This document shows, in pieces, positions 1 through 9,115 of a stretch of 64,000 nt of DNA; positions within the stretch are counted from its first letter, which is position 1; each line of letters starts with the position of its first letter. The DNA comes from Flavobacteriales bacterium (GTDB taxonomy: Bacteria > Bacteroidota > Bacteroidia > Flavobacteriales > Flavobacteriaceae), in assembly GCA_017303755.1 (NCBI GenBank), contig JAFLBS010000002.1, forward strand, positions 1 to 64,000. The letters are read 5' to 3'. A model generated the notes under the pieces. It made no database searches. It was not told where the DNA came from and saw only the letters and a list, made by a program, of their open reading frames with translations. The position numbers were made by a program, and so were the translations under genes.

Positions 1-286
1 CAATTGCAAATCCACCAAACATTTCTTTAGGTAAGTATTTTATTGAAAGTTCTTTAATTTCTCGTTTTTCATACCAACCAAATAAAAAATAGTAGCTTGA
101 AAGTAACACAAAAAAAGAAACTAGATGAATTAAAGGGTCGGCAGTGTTTTTGTCTTTGATTATACTATAAAATAGTGGTTTTGATACAAAATTTTGTATT
201 CCTACAAAAAGAGAAAAGCAAACAGTTATTCCCAAAATTATTTTTGTAATTGGAAAATACAAGATTTTTTTGATTGATTGATTCAT
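1..286 (-). CDS. CPBP-type intramembrane protease, N-terminal part (runs off the left edge)
   Basis: The reading frame starts at the ATG at 286-284 on the minus strand and stays open to the window edge, giving about 95 residues. They begin MNQSIKKILYFPITKIILG, followed by a hydrophobic segment, a second hydrophobic stretch ending in SSYYFLFGWYEKREIKELS, and then the cut. The YEKREIKELS block just after a membrane helix is typical of Bacteroidota CPBP (Abi) membrane proteases, which cut substrates inside the membrane. The glutamate and histidine motifs that would prove catalysis lie outside the window, so the family call rests on the N-terminus alone. Confidence 0.6.
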   Translation of the reverse strand, partial: MNQSIKKILYFPITKIILGITVCFSLFVGIQNFVSKPLFYSIIKDKNTADPLIHLVSFFVLLSSYYFLFGWYEKREIKELSIKYLPKEMFGGFAI

Positions 287-421
287 AATTGATTGATTTA
301 ACGAAAAGAATGGGAAATTGTTACAAGTAAAAATAGATTTAAATTTTCTGTTTTTTAAGCTGACCGCTAGCGTTATCCAGCTTCACTTCAGTTGCTGCTG
401 TAAAAACTAACAAAACAAATC

Positions 422-463
422 ACAGAAAAGAAATTTGTACCTCAATATGGTTACTTTGAAATT
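422..463. repeat. 42-bp exact inverted repeat, left copy
   Basis: These 42 bases are exactly the reverse complement of 7251-7292, which lies inside the GH16-like gene and encodes TEKKFVPQYGYFEI. Here the fragment lies antisense over the end of the M1 peptidase gene and supplies that gene's last codons and stop codon (TAA at 453-451). Similarity stops abruptly on both sides. It looks like a footprint of recombination or inversion; an assembly join is the alternative. Confidence 0.9.
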
Positions 464-3400
464 TCCTCTAATGTCTTTATGTTATCATCAGGAATACGGT
501 CTATCATTTTGTTATACGGGTCGATACCTGCTTTGATTGGCAGTTTCTTTGTGATAAAAGTATAGGTAGATTTTCCTGGTTTCACCCAAACTTTCTTCAT
601 AACTAAAGGTGTCTTTATAGTCATACCTTGTTTGTTTTTAGTATCATTGTCAAATACTGCAATCTCTAATAAGTTTGGTTTAGTTCCTGTAGACAATAAC
701 TTACCATTACCATCAAAATAGCTTTTCGAACTTTCGACTTCGAGCGTTACTTCATAGTTACCGTTGGCTACTTTTTTATAAGAAGCATTTGTTACCCTAT
801 TAGAATAAAGTGTGATCTTTTTGAAACTATCTTCTATGTAATACTGTAAGTCAGCCGGCGTTGCTGCCTTAATAAAGTCATACCATTCTAATGTAGTAGT
901 GAAAGGCGCTTTTTGTCTGAAACGTGCTGCCTCCGTGTAGGATTTGAAAGCGTTGTTTAAGTTCTTTTCACCTATTAAATCTTGAAGGCCATACAGCACT
1001 AAAGCACCTTTTTGATACCAAACATAACTTTGATTATCATTGTCCATCAATGTTTTTTCAAACTTACTCTCGTTGGCTCTACTTCTTAAATATTGATCCA
1101 AGTCTTCTTTTAAAAATTTTTGCATGGCATCTATTCCATATTCTTTTTTCATGACCATCAACGAAGAATACTCTGCCATAGATTCTGAAATTTGATTGGC
1201 GCCACGAGTTGCAGAAGGCATAACTTGGTGACTCCACCATTGATGGGCAACTTCATGTGCGGTTACTGTATAAACGTAATCCAAATCATTTGGATCACTA
1301 AAATCTCCTACCCAGCCAAAACTTTCTGCAAAAGGAACCGTATTGGGAAAGGATTGTGCAAAACTGGCATAACGAGGGAATTCGAGTATCCGCATTTGAG
1401 TGTACTGGTACGGGCCATAATTCTCTGAATAATAATCCATCGAGTGTTTTACGCTTTTTACAAAACGATCAATATTATAGGTATGTGTTGGATGATAGTA
1501 TATTTCTATATTTACTTTTTCGCCGGCTTTGCCTTTCCAAACTTCTTTATGAACAGCATATGCAGCTGACGAAATGTTATAGAAAAAGTCTAACTTATCA
1601 TTCATTTTATAAGTATAATACTGTCTGCCATTGGCTTTCCATTTTTTCTGCAAATAGCCTGGCATAATAGCAATTTGATCGGGAGCTGTACTCACAGTTC
1701 CTTCAAAAGAGATAAAATCACCATCATCGTTAAATAATAGATTATTCAATCCCCAGGTATCCGTTTGTGAAGGTAACTGATAATCTTTAATAGGCAGCTT
1801 GTATTTTTTTCTGTCTTGGTCACTTGTTAGCTCGTTTTGGGCATCATAACCAAAAGAAGGGATGAAGTTGTTGTTTAAAAATGTACCGTTATACACGATA
1901 TCGGAACCCGAACCTTCATTAGGAAACCCTTTATAGAAACCAGTAACTTCTAAGACCATTGTAATGGTATCCTTAGGTTGTAATGGTTTGTCGAAAGCAT
2001 AAATTTCATAACCAAAATCTTTGTACTTTTTAGTAAGTTTTGGAGTTTTACCTTCAATAGTAAAGGTATTTACTTCTTTTTTTAGTACTCCTTCCGGACC
2101 CCAATTCAAATGTAAAGCGTTGATAACTTCATTAGATTTATTTACCATTTTATAAGTTACCTTAATTTTGGCTGACCTGTTTTCAGGAAATAAATCGGCG
2201 TTTAATTTTACATCAATAACTTTTGGTTGCGTAATTTTATCATACTTGCTAAGTTGTTTTTCATATTCAGCAGAAGCAATAATTCTTTCTTTTTCTGTTT
2301 TGTAGTTGTTCAGAATTTTGGTATTGTAATAAATAAAGCCACCCGAACCCATAAAAATGCAAAGTAAAATAAAGAATGCTGAAATCGTTCTAACATTCAA
2401 TCGCTCTCTTGCTATTTGCCAACGTGCTTTTCTGCCTGAGTCGGTTCCACGTTTCCAGAATAGATATCCAATAATTAGTAAAACGCCACCACATGCCAAC
2501 CAATAGGTTCTGAACCAAAACAGAGCTTCGCCAAAATGCCCAAATCCATTCATGTCAGATACCGTATAGTCTGGTGAGTAACTATACAAGTATAAATTGT
2601 TGTCTATATTGGCAAATTGATTCAATCCAAAAATGAATACCCAAATCGCAATAGCAATAACGTGTCCCATAAACTTTTTGGTCACTAACGAATGCACAAA
2701 AAAGGCCAATAAAACGAAAATGATGTACTTAGGAAATTCGATTAAATACAAATCAGTGAAGTACATATCAAATTCGAAATTGAAATACCCTTTAATAATT
2801 TGGATGAGTACGCCGTTAAACATAATAATGTTAACTAAGACAAAACTAATCATCATTAGGGATAAAAACTTAGACCCATATACCAAGCGATTCGGTAACG
2901 GAAACGCACCAAATATCTGATCATAATTAACGCTGCGTTCTCGATGCAATACTTCACCTGTTATAAATACGATAAGGATAAAGATAAGAATCATATACGA
3001 ATCATTTTTTATCTCCAACATATAGTAGGTCGTTGGTAACGAAGGTGTTCCGTATATAGGATTGGCAAACCATGCATCAAAAAACAGTGATAAGACAGCA
3101 GCAATTAGAATGGCTATAAAGAAGTTATCTTTAATGATGTTCTTGAATTCCATAAAGGCTAAATCAATCAATAATCTAATATTTAAGCTTTTGGAGAACA
3201 CTTTTGAAACCTTTGGAATTTTAGTAAAGGCAGCAGATACATTGGCTTCATCTAAGTTATCATTTTTCTTTTTTGAAGTATAATTTTTCTTTAAAAAATT
3301 TATGAAGTCAAATCGGAACAAGGTAAATAGCAAAGCTGACACACCCAAACCAACCCATATAAGACGATTCCAAATAAGCATTCCTTGAAACGGAACCGTC

Positions 3401-4095
3401 ATCGAGTTTTGTTCTTCTGGCGTCCAGTATCGAATAATATTTTGATACGTTCCTAAACCAAAAGGGTCTAGTAAGCTTACTAAGTTTTCTTTTTCAATAT
3501 CTTGCGTTAAGGTTAACGTAATTATATACGTAATAAATAAAATGGCGCCACCAGCATAGGCCAACATCACCCTTTTTGTCAAACTAACCAACGCAAAGAA
3601 AATACATCCTGCAAAGAAAAAATTTGTCCAATACAGCATTAAAGTTGGCTGCAAATAATACCAAAGATTAAAGCTGGTAAAGCGTTCAGGTTCCTCATAA
3701 CCCGCATAAGGACCAATCATAAAACCTATAATTAATCCTAATTGCAATCCTAGACTTACCATAAGCAGTATTGTCATAGAACCAAAAAAGCGGCCTAACA
3801 AATAGCCTTTTTCAGTAATGGGATAGGAAAAAAAGTAATTCTCGGTTTTATGCTCAATATCTCTATACACGGGAACGCCCATAATAGCACTGGCCAGCAT
3901 AATACCAAAAATACTAAAGGTTGATAAAATAGTGGCGATAGCGATAGGAGAGTTCACAAACACCTTTTCTGAATTTGGACCATTTCCTCCAATAGCCATA
4001 ATTAATCCAAACAACATTAGTATACCAAGGTAGGACCAAGTAGCGGGTCTTTTTAATCTATATCTGATTTCGAATAAGAATATTTCTTTTAACAT
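451..4095 (-). CDS. ABC transporter permease fused to M1-family metallopeptidase
   Basis: This 1214-residue protein has an N-terminal ABC-2-type permease half and a C-terminal aminopeptidase half. About the first 590 residues carry two sets of membrane helices, with a hydrophilic lysine-rich linker near residues 270-300. The C-terminal half has the zinc motif HEVAH at about residues 947-951, followed by QWW and by ESMAEY 18 residues on, as in gluzincins of family M1. This fusion is common in Flavobacteria. The peptidase should face the periplasm. The gene lies 33 bp downstream of the ATPase at 4129-5016 and is surely co-transcribed with it. Its last codons, reading EISK, and its stop lie in the 42-bp inverted repeat, so the natural C-terminus may have been altered. 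The transported substrate is unknown. Confidence 0.9.
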   Translation of the reverse strand: MLKEIFLFEIRYRLKRPATWSYLGILMLFGLIMAIGGNGPNSEKVFVNSPIAIATILSTFSIFGIMLASAIMGVPVYRDIEHKTENYFFSYPITEKGYLLGRFFGSMTILLMVSLGLQLGLIIGFMIGPYAGYEEPERFTSFNLWYYLQPTLMLYWTNFFFAGCIFFALVSLTKRVMLAYAGGAILFITYIITLTLTQDIEKENLVSLLDPFGLGTYQNIIRYWTPEEQNSMTVPFQGMLIWNRLIWVGLGVSALLFTLFRFDFINFLKKNYTSKKKNDNLDEANVSAAFTKIPKVSKVFSKSLNIRLLIDLAFMEFKNIIKDNFFIAILIAAVLSLFFDAWFANPIYGTPSLPTTYYMLEIKNDSYMILIFILIVFITGEVLHRERSVNYDQIFGAFPLPNRLVYGSKFLSLMMISFVLVNIIMFNGVLIQIIKGYFNFEFDMYFTDLYLIEFPKYIIFVLLAFFVHSLVTKKFMGHVIAIAIWVFIFGLNQFANIDNNLYLYSYSPDYTVSDMNGFGHFGEALFWFRTYWLACGGVLLIIGYLFWKRGTDSGRKARWQIARERLNVRTISAFFILLCIFMGSGGFIYYNTKILNNYKTEKERIIASAEYEKQLSKYDKITQPKVIDVKLNADLFPENRSAKIKVTYKMVNKSNEVINALHLNWGPEGVLKKEVNTFTIEGKTPKLTKKYKDFGYEIYAFDKPLQPKDTITMVLEVTGFYKGFPNEGSGSDIVYNGTFLNNNFIPSFGYDAQNELTSDQDRKKYKLPIKDYQLPSQTDTWGLNNLLFNDDGDFISFEGTVSTAPDQIAIMPGYLQKKWKANGRQYYTYKMNDKLDFFYNISSAAYAVHKEVWKGKAGEKVNIEIYYHPTHTYNIDRFVKSVKHSMDYYSENYGPYQYTQMRILEFPRYASFAQSFPNTVPFAESFGWVGDFSDPNDLDYVYTVTAHEVAHQWWSHQVMPSATRGANQISESMAEYSSLMVMKKEYGIDAMQKFLKEDLDQYLRSRANESKFEKTLMDNDNQSYVWYQKGALVLYGLQDLIGEKNLNNAFKSYTEAARFRQKAPFTTTLEWYDFIKAATPADLQYYIEDSFKKITLYSNRVTNASYKKVANGNYEVTLEVESSKSYFDGNGKLLSTGTKPNLLEIAVFDNDTKNKQGMTIKTPLVMKKVWVKPGKSTYTFITKKLPIKAGIDPYNKMIDRIPDDNIKTLEEISK

Positions 4096-4128
4096 AATTG
4101 AATAATTTTATAGGTTCTGATTAAACAA

Positions 4129-5016
4129 TTATACTAAAGTACTATCCAAGCGTGAAGTGATTTCAGCAAAATACACATCTTCTAAATTGGCTTCAAAGGC
4201 TTCAAAAGAAGTATCAGGTTTGTTATCGCTCAAGACATGAATAACGGTTTTCCCAGCTTTCAAGTGTGTAGAAATAACCTGTAAATCGTTTCTATAGTTT
4301 ACTAACTCGTCTTTTTCAATGGCTTTAGTCCATATTCTGCCTTTAACGCCTTCGGTTAATTCATTTGGATTTCCTTTGGTCACAACTTCGCCCAAACAAA
4401 TAATCGCCATGTTAGTACATAAGTTAGAAATATCTTCTACTATATGCGTCGATAAAATAACAATCGTATTTTCTCCAATTTCACATAATAAATTATGAAA
4501 ACGATTCCTTTCAGCAGGATCTAAACCAGCGGTAGGCTCATCCACAATAACTAATTTTGGATCACCAATTAAGGCTTGTGCAATACCAAAACGTTGCTTC
4601 ATACCACCAGAATAGGTTCCTAAACTTTTATTTCGAACATTCCATAAATTAGTTTTATTTAAAAGTGATTCTACTAATTCTTTGCGTTCGCCTTTATTTG
4701 AAATACCTTTTAAGGAAGCAATATGATCAAGCATAGTATAAGAACTAACTTTAGGATACACCCCAAATTCTTGTGGAAGGTATCCTAGAATTTTTCGAAC
4801 TTCGGCTTTATCTTTTAAAATATCTAAATCACCTAACATAGCCGAGCCGGAATCGGCTTGTTGTAAAGTAGCGAGTGTTCTCATTAAGGATGATTTCCCC
4901 GCTCCGTTAGGTCCTAAAAGACCAAACATACCTTGAGGTATATCTAATGTGATACCTTTCAATGCATGAACACCGTTTGAATAGGTCTTGCTTAAATTCT
5001 TGATTTTTAATTCCAT
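4129..5016 (-). CDS. ABC transporter ATP-binding protein
   Basis: A 295-residue ABC ATPase. Walker A is GPNGAGKS (residues 35-42), the Q-loop is in YLPQEFG (about 79-85), the signature is YSGGMKQR (135-142), and Walker B is VIVDEPTAGLD (about 156-165), followed by the switch histidine in STHIVED. The C-terminal 70 residues are a typical extension of ABC-2 drug or lantibiotic-type ATPases. It is the first gene of a two-gene unit with the permease/M1 peptidase fusion and would energise that transporter at the inner membrane. Confidence 0.95.
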   Translation of the reverse strand: MELKIKNLSKTYSNGVHALKGITLDIPQGMFGLLGPNGAGKSSLMRTLATLQQADSGSAMLGDLDILKDKAEVRKILGYLPQEFGVYPKVSSYTMLDHIASLKGISNKGERKELVESLLNKTNLWNVRNKSLGTYSGGMKQRFGIAQALIGDPKLVIVDEPTAGLDPAERNRFHNLLCEIGENTIVILSTHIVEDISNLCTNMAIICLGEVVTKGNPNELTEGVKGRIWTKAIEKDELVNYRNDLQVISTHLKAGKTVIHVLSDNKPDTSFEAFEANLEDVYFAEITSRLDSTLV

Positions 5017-5054
5017 AATTTGATTGTTTTTTTGATTGATTAATTAATGTTTTT

Positions 5055-5085
5055 AAAATATAAGGTTTATAGTATAAAATGACAA
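5055..5085 (-). promoter_or_regulatory. Candidate Bacteroidota promoter of the ABC ATPase/permease-peptidase operon
   Basis: On the minus strand a TTG (5085-5083) is followed after 20 bp by TATATTTT (5062-5055), one base off the TAnnTTTG -7 consensus. The 20-bp gap and the 38-nt distance to the ATG at 5016 fit flavobacterial sigma-A promoters. Confidence 0.45.
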
Positions 5086-5268
5086 TTCTGTTGTTTTAGT
5101 CTTAATGTTCCAAAACATGTTACAGTTTTATATCCCTGAGATTATAATCATTAGTGATTTCTAGTAAAAAGCATCGTTCTCAGGCTTTACGGCTGTTGCG
5201 GATTAAGGAAGCCAAAACTTTTGGTTTTGAACTGACTTTTAAGATACAAAACAAACTTTAAATTAAGC

Positions 5269-5706
5269 CTAAAACCCGCAATAGCGTAAAACCTGTGTTA
5301 ATGGCATCCCAAAAAACGATTTATTCTTACTATCAGGGATTTCAGATGTAAAGGACATTAAATTTACAGGAACGACAGAGTTGTCTGGAAACTTGATTAA
5401 GCCATTCTGCAATATCTTTTTCCATCTTAATTTCAAGTTTTTTAGATTAAAAGTATTTACTTTAGTTCCATTTTTTACTGTAATGTTTGAGGTTGAATAT
5501 ACGTATTTGTCATCAAAAAAAATAAAATCAACAGGTTTGACAATATCAATTTTATAAATCTCTTTTCCAGCTAATTCCCAAGTCGAAAACCATTTTTTAA
5601 TGTTGTTATAAAATGCTAAATCTTTTTGCTCTTGATTAGTCTTAATTTGGCTAAAAATGGGCAAACAAAATAAAAATGAAATTAGAGTATAAATTATTTT
5701 TTTCAT
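5269..5706 (-). CDS. Exported protein of unknown function
   Basis: The reading frame is open from 5790, but I start it at the ATG at 5706 because it gives a clear signal peptide, MKKIIYTLISFLFCLPIFSQ, ending in the FSQ cleavage motif usual in flavobacteria. The mature part is about 125 residues, mostly charged and aromatic, with no motif I recognise and no repeats. It lies 86 bp downstream of the esterase gene at 5793 on the same strand and may be read from the same transcript. The longer start would add 28 residues without export character. Confidence 0.55.
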   Translation of the reverse strand: MKKIIYTLISFLFCLPIFSQIKTNQEQKDLAFYNNIKKWFSTWELAGKEIYKIDIVKPVDFIFFDDKYVYSTSNITVKNGTKVNTFNLKNLKLRWKKILQNGLIKFPDNSVVPVNLMSFTSEIPDSKNKSFFGMPLTQVLRYCGF

Positions 5707-5792
5707 CCGTGTTTTTTTAAAATTACTGCCAACTAAAAAATATTTGTAAGTATTTGTATTTTTAATCATATTGTGTGAGTTACAGACCATTT

Positions 5793-6674
5793 TTATTTTA
5801 ATGAGTTAATAATATCAGTTAATGCAATTTTACTTTCTTTCATTAGAGGTAGTAAAGGCCAAATATGGGGCATTCCTTTACCAAAGAATATGCTATGTGG
5901 TACTCTTGAATCTCTTAAATTTTCAATTAGTAGCAATTGGTCAGGGTATGTAATATCATTTTCAGCAATGTATAATTGTGTCATAGGAAAACTTATAAAG
6001 TTTCCATTAATTGGCGAGATATTTGGATTCACTAAACTATCATTACCAACACACATTTTTTTTGCACTTAAGACTCCTTTTTTGGATAGTATAGGATCTT
6101 TTTTTTCAATCTTATCAATCAATGGATTGTCAAAAGAAGCATTTAAAACAGGAGAGATTAATATAAGCCTGTTGGGTAGTTGACATCCTCTAATTATGAG
6201 ACGTTGTATTAAAGCGATAATTAAAGTTCCGCCAACAGAGTCGCCAATTAGAGTGATCTCATTATGATTATATTTTTTATTAGCGAAGTCATAAACTAAG
6301 TCAATATTGTCAGAAATTTGATTAATTTTATTTTCTGGAGCTTTAGGATAATCACACAACCAAATTGTGTAATTAGTTTCTTTGGAGATTCTTTCGATAG
6401 TGTCCCAATGATGTTTAAATGGCCCAGAGATGAAAGCTCCTCCGTGAATCCATAATAGAAGTTTATTACTACTTTCATTACTTTTGATTTCTGAAATCTT
6501 GGTTTGTTTTATTTTGTAGGTTTTAATAAATGATGTGGAAAATAATTTTTTTCTAATAAAGTAAACATCATTTTTACGTAATGCCAAATAATCAATTGGA
6601 CTTTTACTATAGGTTTTTTTGATTCCTTTGATTTTAATAATTATCAACAATATATAGTACGTAATGCTTTTCAT
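5793..6674 (-). CDS. Alpha/beta-hydrolase fold-3 (HSL-like) esterase
   Basis: A 293-residue protein with the hormone-sensitive-lipase family signature: oxyanion motif HGGA at residues 77-80, nucleophile serine in GDSVGG (Ser146), and a late histidine in GMPHIWPL. An Asp in AENDITYP is the likely third triad member. It should hydrolyse short-chain esters or similar small substrates. The N-terminal segment YYILLIIIKIKGI is hydrophobic and could be a membrane anchor, since no cleavage site is evident. The next gene upstream (GH16-like, 6828-7598) is on the same strand 153 bp away. Confidence 0.85.
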   Translation of the reverse strand: MKSITYYILLIIIKIKGIKKTYSKSPIDYLALRKNDVYFIRKKLFSTSFIKTYKIKQTKISEIKSNESSNKLLLWIHGGAFISGPFKHHWDTIERISKETNYTIWLCDYPKAPENKINQISDNIDLVYDFANKKYNHNEITLIGDSVGGTLIIALIQRLIIRGCQLPNRLILISPVLNASFDNPLIDKIEKKDPILSKKGVLSAKKMCVGNDSLVNPNISPINGNFISFPMTQLYIAENDITYPDQLLLIENLRDSRVPHSIFFGKGMPHIWPLLPLMKESKIALTDIINSLK

Positions 6675-6827
6675 GAAATTAATATATTAAATCAATTTAT
6701 TTTTAATTATCAATTCAATATAGAAAAATGGCTTAATCATGATTTTACTATTTTAAATTACTATCACCCATTAAAAAGGATATTATATTACATCAGTTTC
6801 ATACTGAAGACAAGAAAATTATTGTCG

Positions 6828-7598
6828 TTATTGATATCCTTTTACATATTCAATTATGAATTCTTTTGGATATTTTTCTTTAACGTTATTGTTGTCACGA
6901 CCTGGAATTTCATATATTCCTAGCATAAGTTGCATTGGGTAATCAGGAGATTGTTGTATTTCTTTAACTTTTATATTGTTGATATAAAAATTGGTTTCAC
7001 TTTCAGTCCAATGAACAGCGTAGATTTGGAATTCATTTACATCAATAGTATATTCTTTCTCTGAAAAATTTTCGGTAAGCTTTGAATCATTGAATTTATG
7101 AATTCCCATGCCAATTTTCACTTTATTATCATTGATGTTCCATCCTTTGATTTCCATTATACATATCTCAGCTGATTTGTTGGGAGTATCTTCAAATCCA
7201 ATCATCCATAATGAAATTACATTAGATTTAGATGCTAAAAATTTAGCTTTAATTTCAAAGTAACCATATTGAGGTACAAATTTCTTTTCTGTATTTTGTT
7301 CTTCACGAACGAGGCATTTTAAATTGAAAAATTTATGCTGACCAATGTTTGTCCCTAATTTTCCGGAGAATAATCCAGTTTGAATTGATGAACATTTCAC
7401 ATCTCCATTAAACTCTGGACACCACGGCTTCTGATTTTTTAAAATCTGTAGATGTAAACCATCTTTTTTTAATTTATAATTTGGTTTTGATAACTCCTTA
7501 GAACTCCAATGTGGTAAATAAAATGGAATCCAATTATTATTGTTTAATTCTTTGGAACTAAAATCATCATTAAAAACTAATTTGAGGGTATTATTCAT
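6828..7598 (-). CDS. GH16-like (laminarinase-type) protein with an altered catalytic motif
   Basis: A 256-residue protein whose central block, from VPQYGYFEIKAKF (about 108-120) to WMIGFED, then SAEICIMEIKG (142-152), and later YAVHW, follows the glycoside hydrolase family 16 pattern. Family 16 enzymes use ExDxxE, where the first Glu is the nucleophile and the last is the acid/base. Here the residues are E144, C146 and E149: both glutamates remain but the aspartate is cysteine. No signal peptide is seen, so the protein would be cytoplasmic, unusual for a polysaccharide hydrolase. It may be a weak or redirected enzyme or a binding protein. Bases 7251-7292 match the 42-bp inverted copy at 422-463. 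Confidence 0.75.
   Translation of the reverse strand: MNNTLKLVFNDDFSSKELNNNNWIPFYLPHWSSKELSKPNYKLKKDGLHLQILKNQKPWCPEFNGDVKCSSIQTGLFSGKLGTNIGQHKFFNLKCLVREEQNTEKKFVPQYGYFEIKAKFLASKSNVISLWMIGFEDTPNKSAEICIMEIKGWNINDNKVKIGMGIHKFNDSKLTENFSEKEYTIDVNEFQIYAVHWTESETNFYINNIKVKEIQQSPDYPMQLMLGIYEIPGRDNNNVKEKYPKEFIIEYVKGYQ
7251..7292. repeat. 42-bp exact inverted repeat, right copy (inside the GH16-like gene)
   Basis: This is the in-frame copy, so it is probably the source. The reverse complement of these bases occurs without mismatch at 422-463. The two copies are inverted and about 6.8 kb apart, so recombination between them would invert the segment that holds the ABC/M1 operon and the esterase. Confidence 0.9.
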
Positions 7599-7658
7599 GT
7601 TTAATTAAGTACAAATATTTAATTTTTTTATTGAAGGTTGCATTAAAATAAATCATTA

Positions 7659-8051
7659 TTATCTATTGTAAAATCTATTTTTTTCACCAACATATAATGA
7701 AAATAAAACAAAAATAAGAAGGAAATTGAACTCCATTCCGTTTCTCCCGCCTCCAACAACAAACCAACCTTCTTTAAAATGGACTAATATTATACCCATA
7801 ATCAGAATAAAAATATTCAAAATACAAACCAATTTTACATATCTATTGATTAGTAAAAAGAATGCGCCAAATAGATGAATGAGTTTTATCGACCATGCTA
7901 ACGGAACACCAAATGGAGCAAAACCAATTTGATTTAAAAAAAGATTTCCAAAGTCATTGATTCCATTATTAAAGATACCAAAAGCACTATGGGCGATAAA
8001 TATTACTGCTATTGCATAACGGAGAATAAATGAAGAGTTGTTAATTTTCAT
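7659..8051 (-). CDS. DoxX-like integral membrane protein
   Basis: A 130-residue protein with four hydrophobic segments and the C-terminal block GWFVVGGGRNGMEFN, which is characteristic of DoxX-family membrane proteins in Bacteroidota. The family is linked to redox or sulfur-related functions in some organisms, but the role here cannot be told from sequence. It lies between the GH16-like gene and the propeller lipoprotein, all on the minus strand, with short gaps. Confidence 0.75.
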   Translation of the reverse strand: MKINNSSFILRYAIAVIFIAHSAFGIFNNGINDFGNLFLNQIGFAPFGVPLAWSIKLIHLFGAFFLLINRYVKLVCILNIFILIMGIILVHFKEGWFVVGGGRNGMEFNFLLIFVLFSLYVGEKNRFYNR

Positions 8052-8131
8052 AGACTGTGGTTTTGATATATTAGAATTATAAATCCTTATTTTTACTATT
8101 CTTTCTATTATGTTTTATCTCATTTTTCTAT

Positions 8132-9115
8132 TTATTTCACTTCCCAAAAATGTATTCCACCCTTTAAATCGATGGAAACAACTTGTGATTGGTCTTTGGA
8201 AACTTTAATTTTATTTATTGTTGCATTATGAAGAGTTAAAGTTTCTATTAGTTCTCCACTATTTTTCTCCCATACTCGGATGCTTCGATCGATGCTTGCT
8301 GTAACTATTTTGTCACCAGCAAATTTTGCGGCTGTTAATTGCATTTGGAACGGAATTTCGACTATTTCATTACTATCATTTGGATTTTTGAAAGGCATGT
8401 TTGGATGCTTTATTTTAAACTCTTTAGAGTTCTTATAAATGTTAGATTTCGTACATTCGTTATAATCTAACGACAAGAAATTCCCTAAACTATCCATATC
8501 GGCAAAACGTTGCAGTGAAATTTTAAATTCGCTTATTGTCTCTTTTTTTATTGAATCCCAAAACAATAATTTATTTGAAGTTATTATTGTGAATACTTCC
8601 TTTTCATTTATGTTTTTGATTCCTCCCTTAGGAATTTCTTTCGAAAGATTAACGAATTCATAACCCTTGTTTACATCCCAAACATATCTATTTCCATCTT
8701 GATCATGAGATATTAAATACTTGAAATTATCATTATAGAAGGCATTAATGCACCAGGAGTTTTTAATAGGTAATCTTTTTAGAATTTTTCCGCTATTTAT
8801 ATCAACTATAAGAATTCCATTTTCTAATGTTGTTATAGCTATTACTTTTTTTTCAGGATTATAAGAAATTGAATATATTTCATCTTCAATTTTGGCAACA
8901 AAGATCTCTTTGGGGTTGTCTTTTATTATTTTAGCTATTCTGCCATTATATGTTGTAACCAACACGGTATCTTTTTTGCTTATATAAGTAACATCTGTAA
9001 ATGAAATTGGATTTATATTTGTAAATTTTGGTATAAAAATGTCTTGAGAATGGCAAGAAAAATAAAAAAAATTGACAGAGAAAATAATCAATAAAGAGAA
9101 TGTATTATTTTTCAT
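8132..9115 (-). CDS. WD40-like beta-propeller lipoprotein
   Basis: I start it at the ATG at 9115, which gives MKNNTFSLLIIFSVNFFYFSC, a lipoprotein signal with the cysteine as acylation site. The remaining 310 or so residues form WD40-like blades, for example YLISHDQDGNRYVWDVNKG and IVTASIDRSIRVWEKNSGE, each ending in the W-D or W-E doublet. The protein should sit on the envelope as a beta-propeller scaffold. The gene overlaps the end of the 9105-9614 gene by 11 bp, so the two are translationally linked. Confidence 0.75.
   Translation of the reverse strand: MKNNTFSLLIIFSVNFFYFSCHSQDIFIPKFTNINPISFTDVTYISKKDTVLVTTYNGRIAKIIKDNPKEIFVAKIEDEIYSISYNPEKKVIAITTLENGILIVDINSGKILKRLPIKNSWCINAFYNDNFKYLISHDQDGNRYVWDVNKGYEFVNLSKEIPKGGIKNINEKEVFTIITSNKLLFWDSIKKETISEFKISLQRFADMDSLGNFLSLDYNECTKSNIYKNSKEFKIKHPNMPFKNPNDSNEIVEIPFQMQLTAAKFAGDKIVTASIDRSIRVWEKNSGELIETLTLHNATINKIKVSKDQSQVVSIDLKGGIHFWEVK

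Noticed and set aside
1192-1667. Plus-strand open frames at 1192-1428 and 1356-1667
   Set aside because: They lie fully inside the permease/M1 peptidase gene on the other strand and show no domain, signal peptide or start context; they are shadows.
5206-5235. Palindrome CCAAAACTTTTGG as terminator of the 5269 gene
   Set aside because: The stem is short and A/T-rich, and it lacks a clear T run in the direction of transcription.
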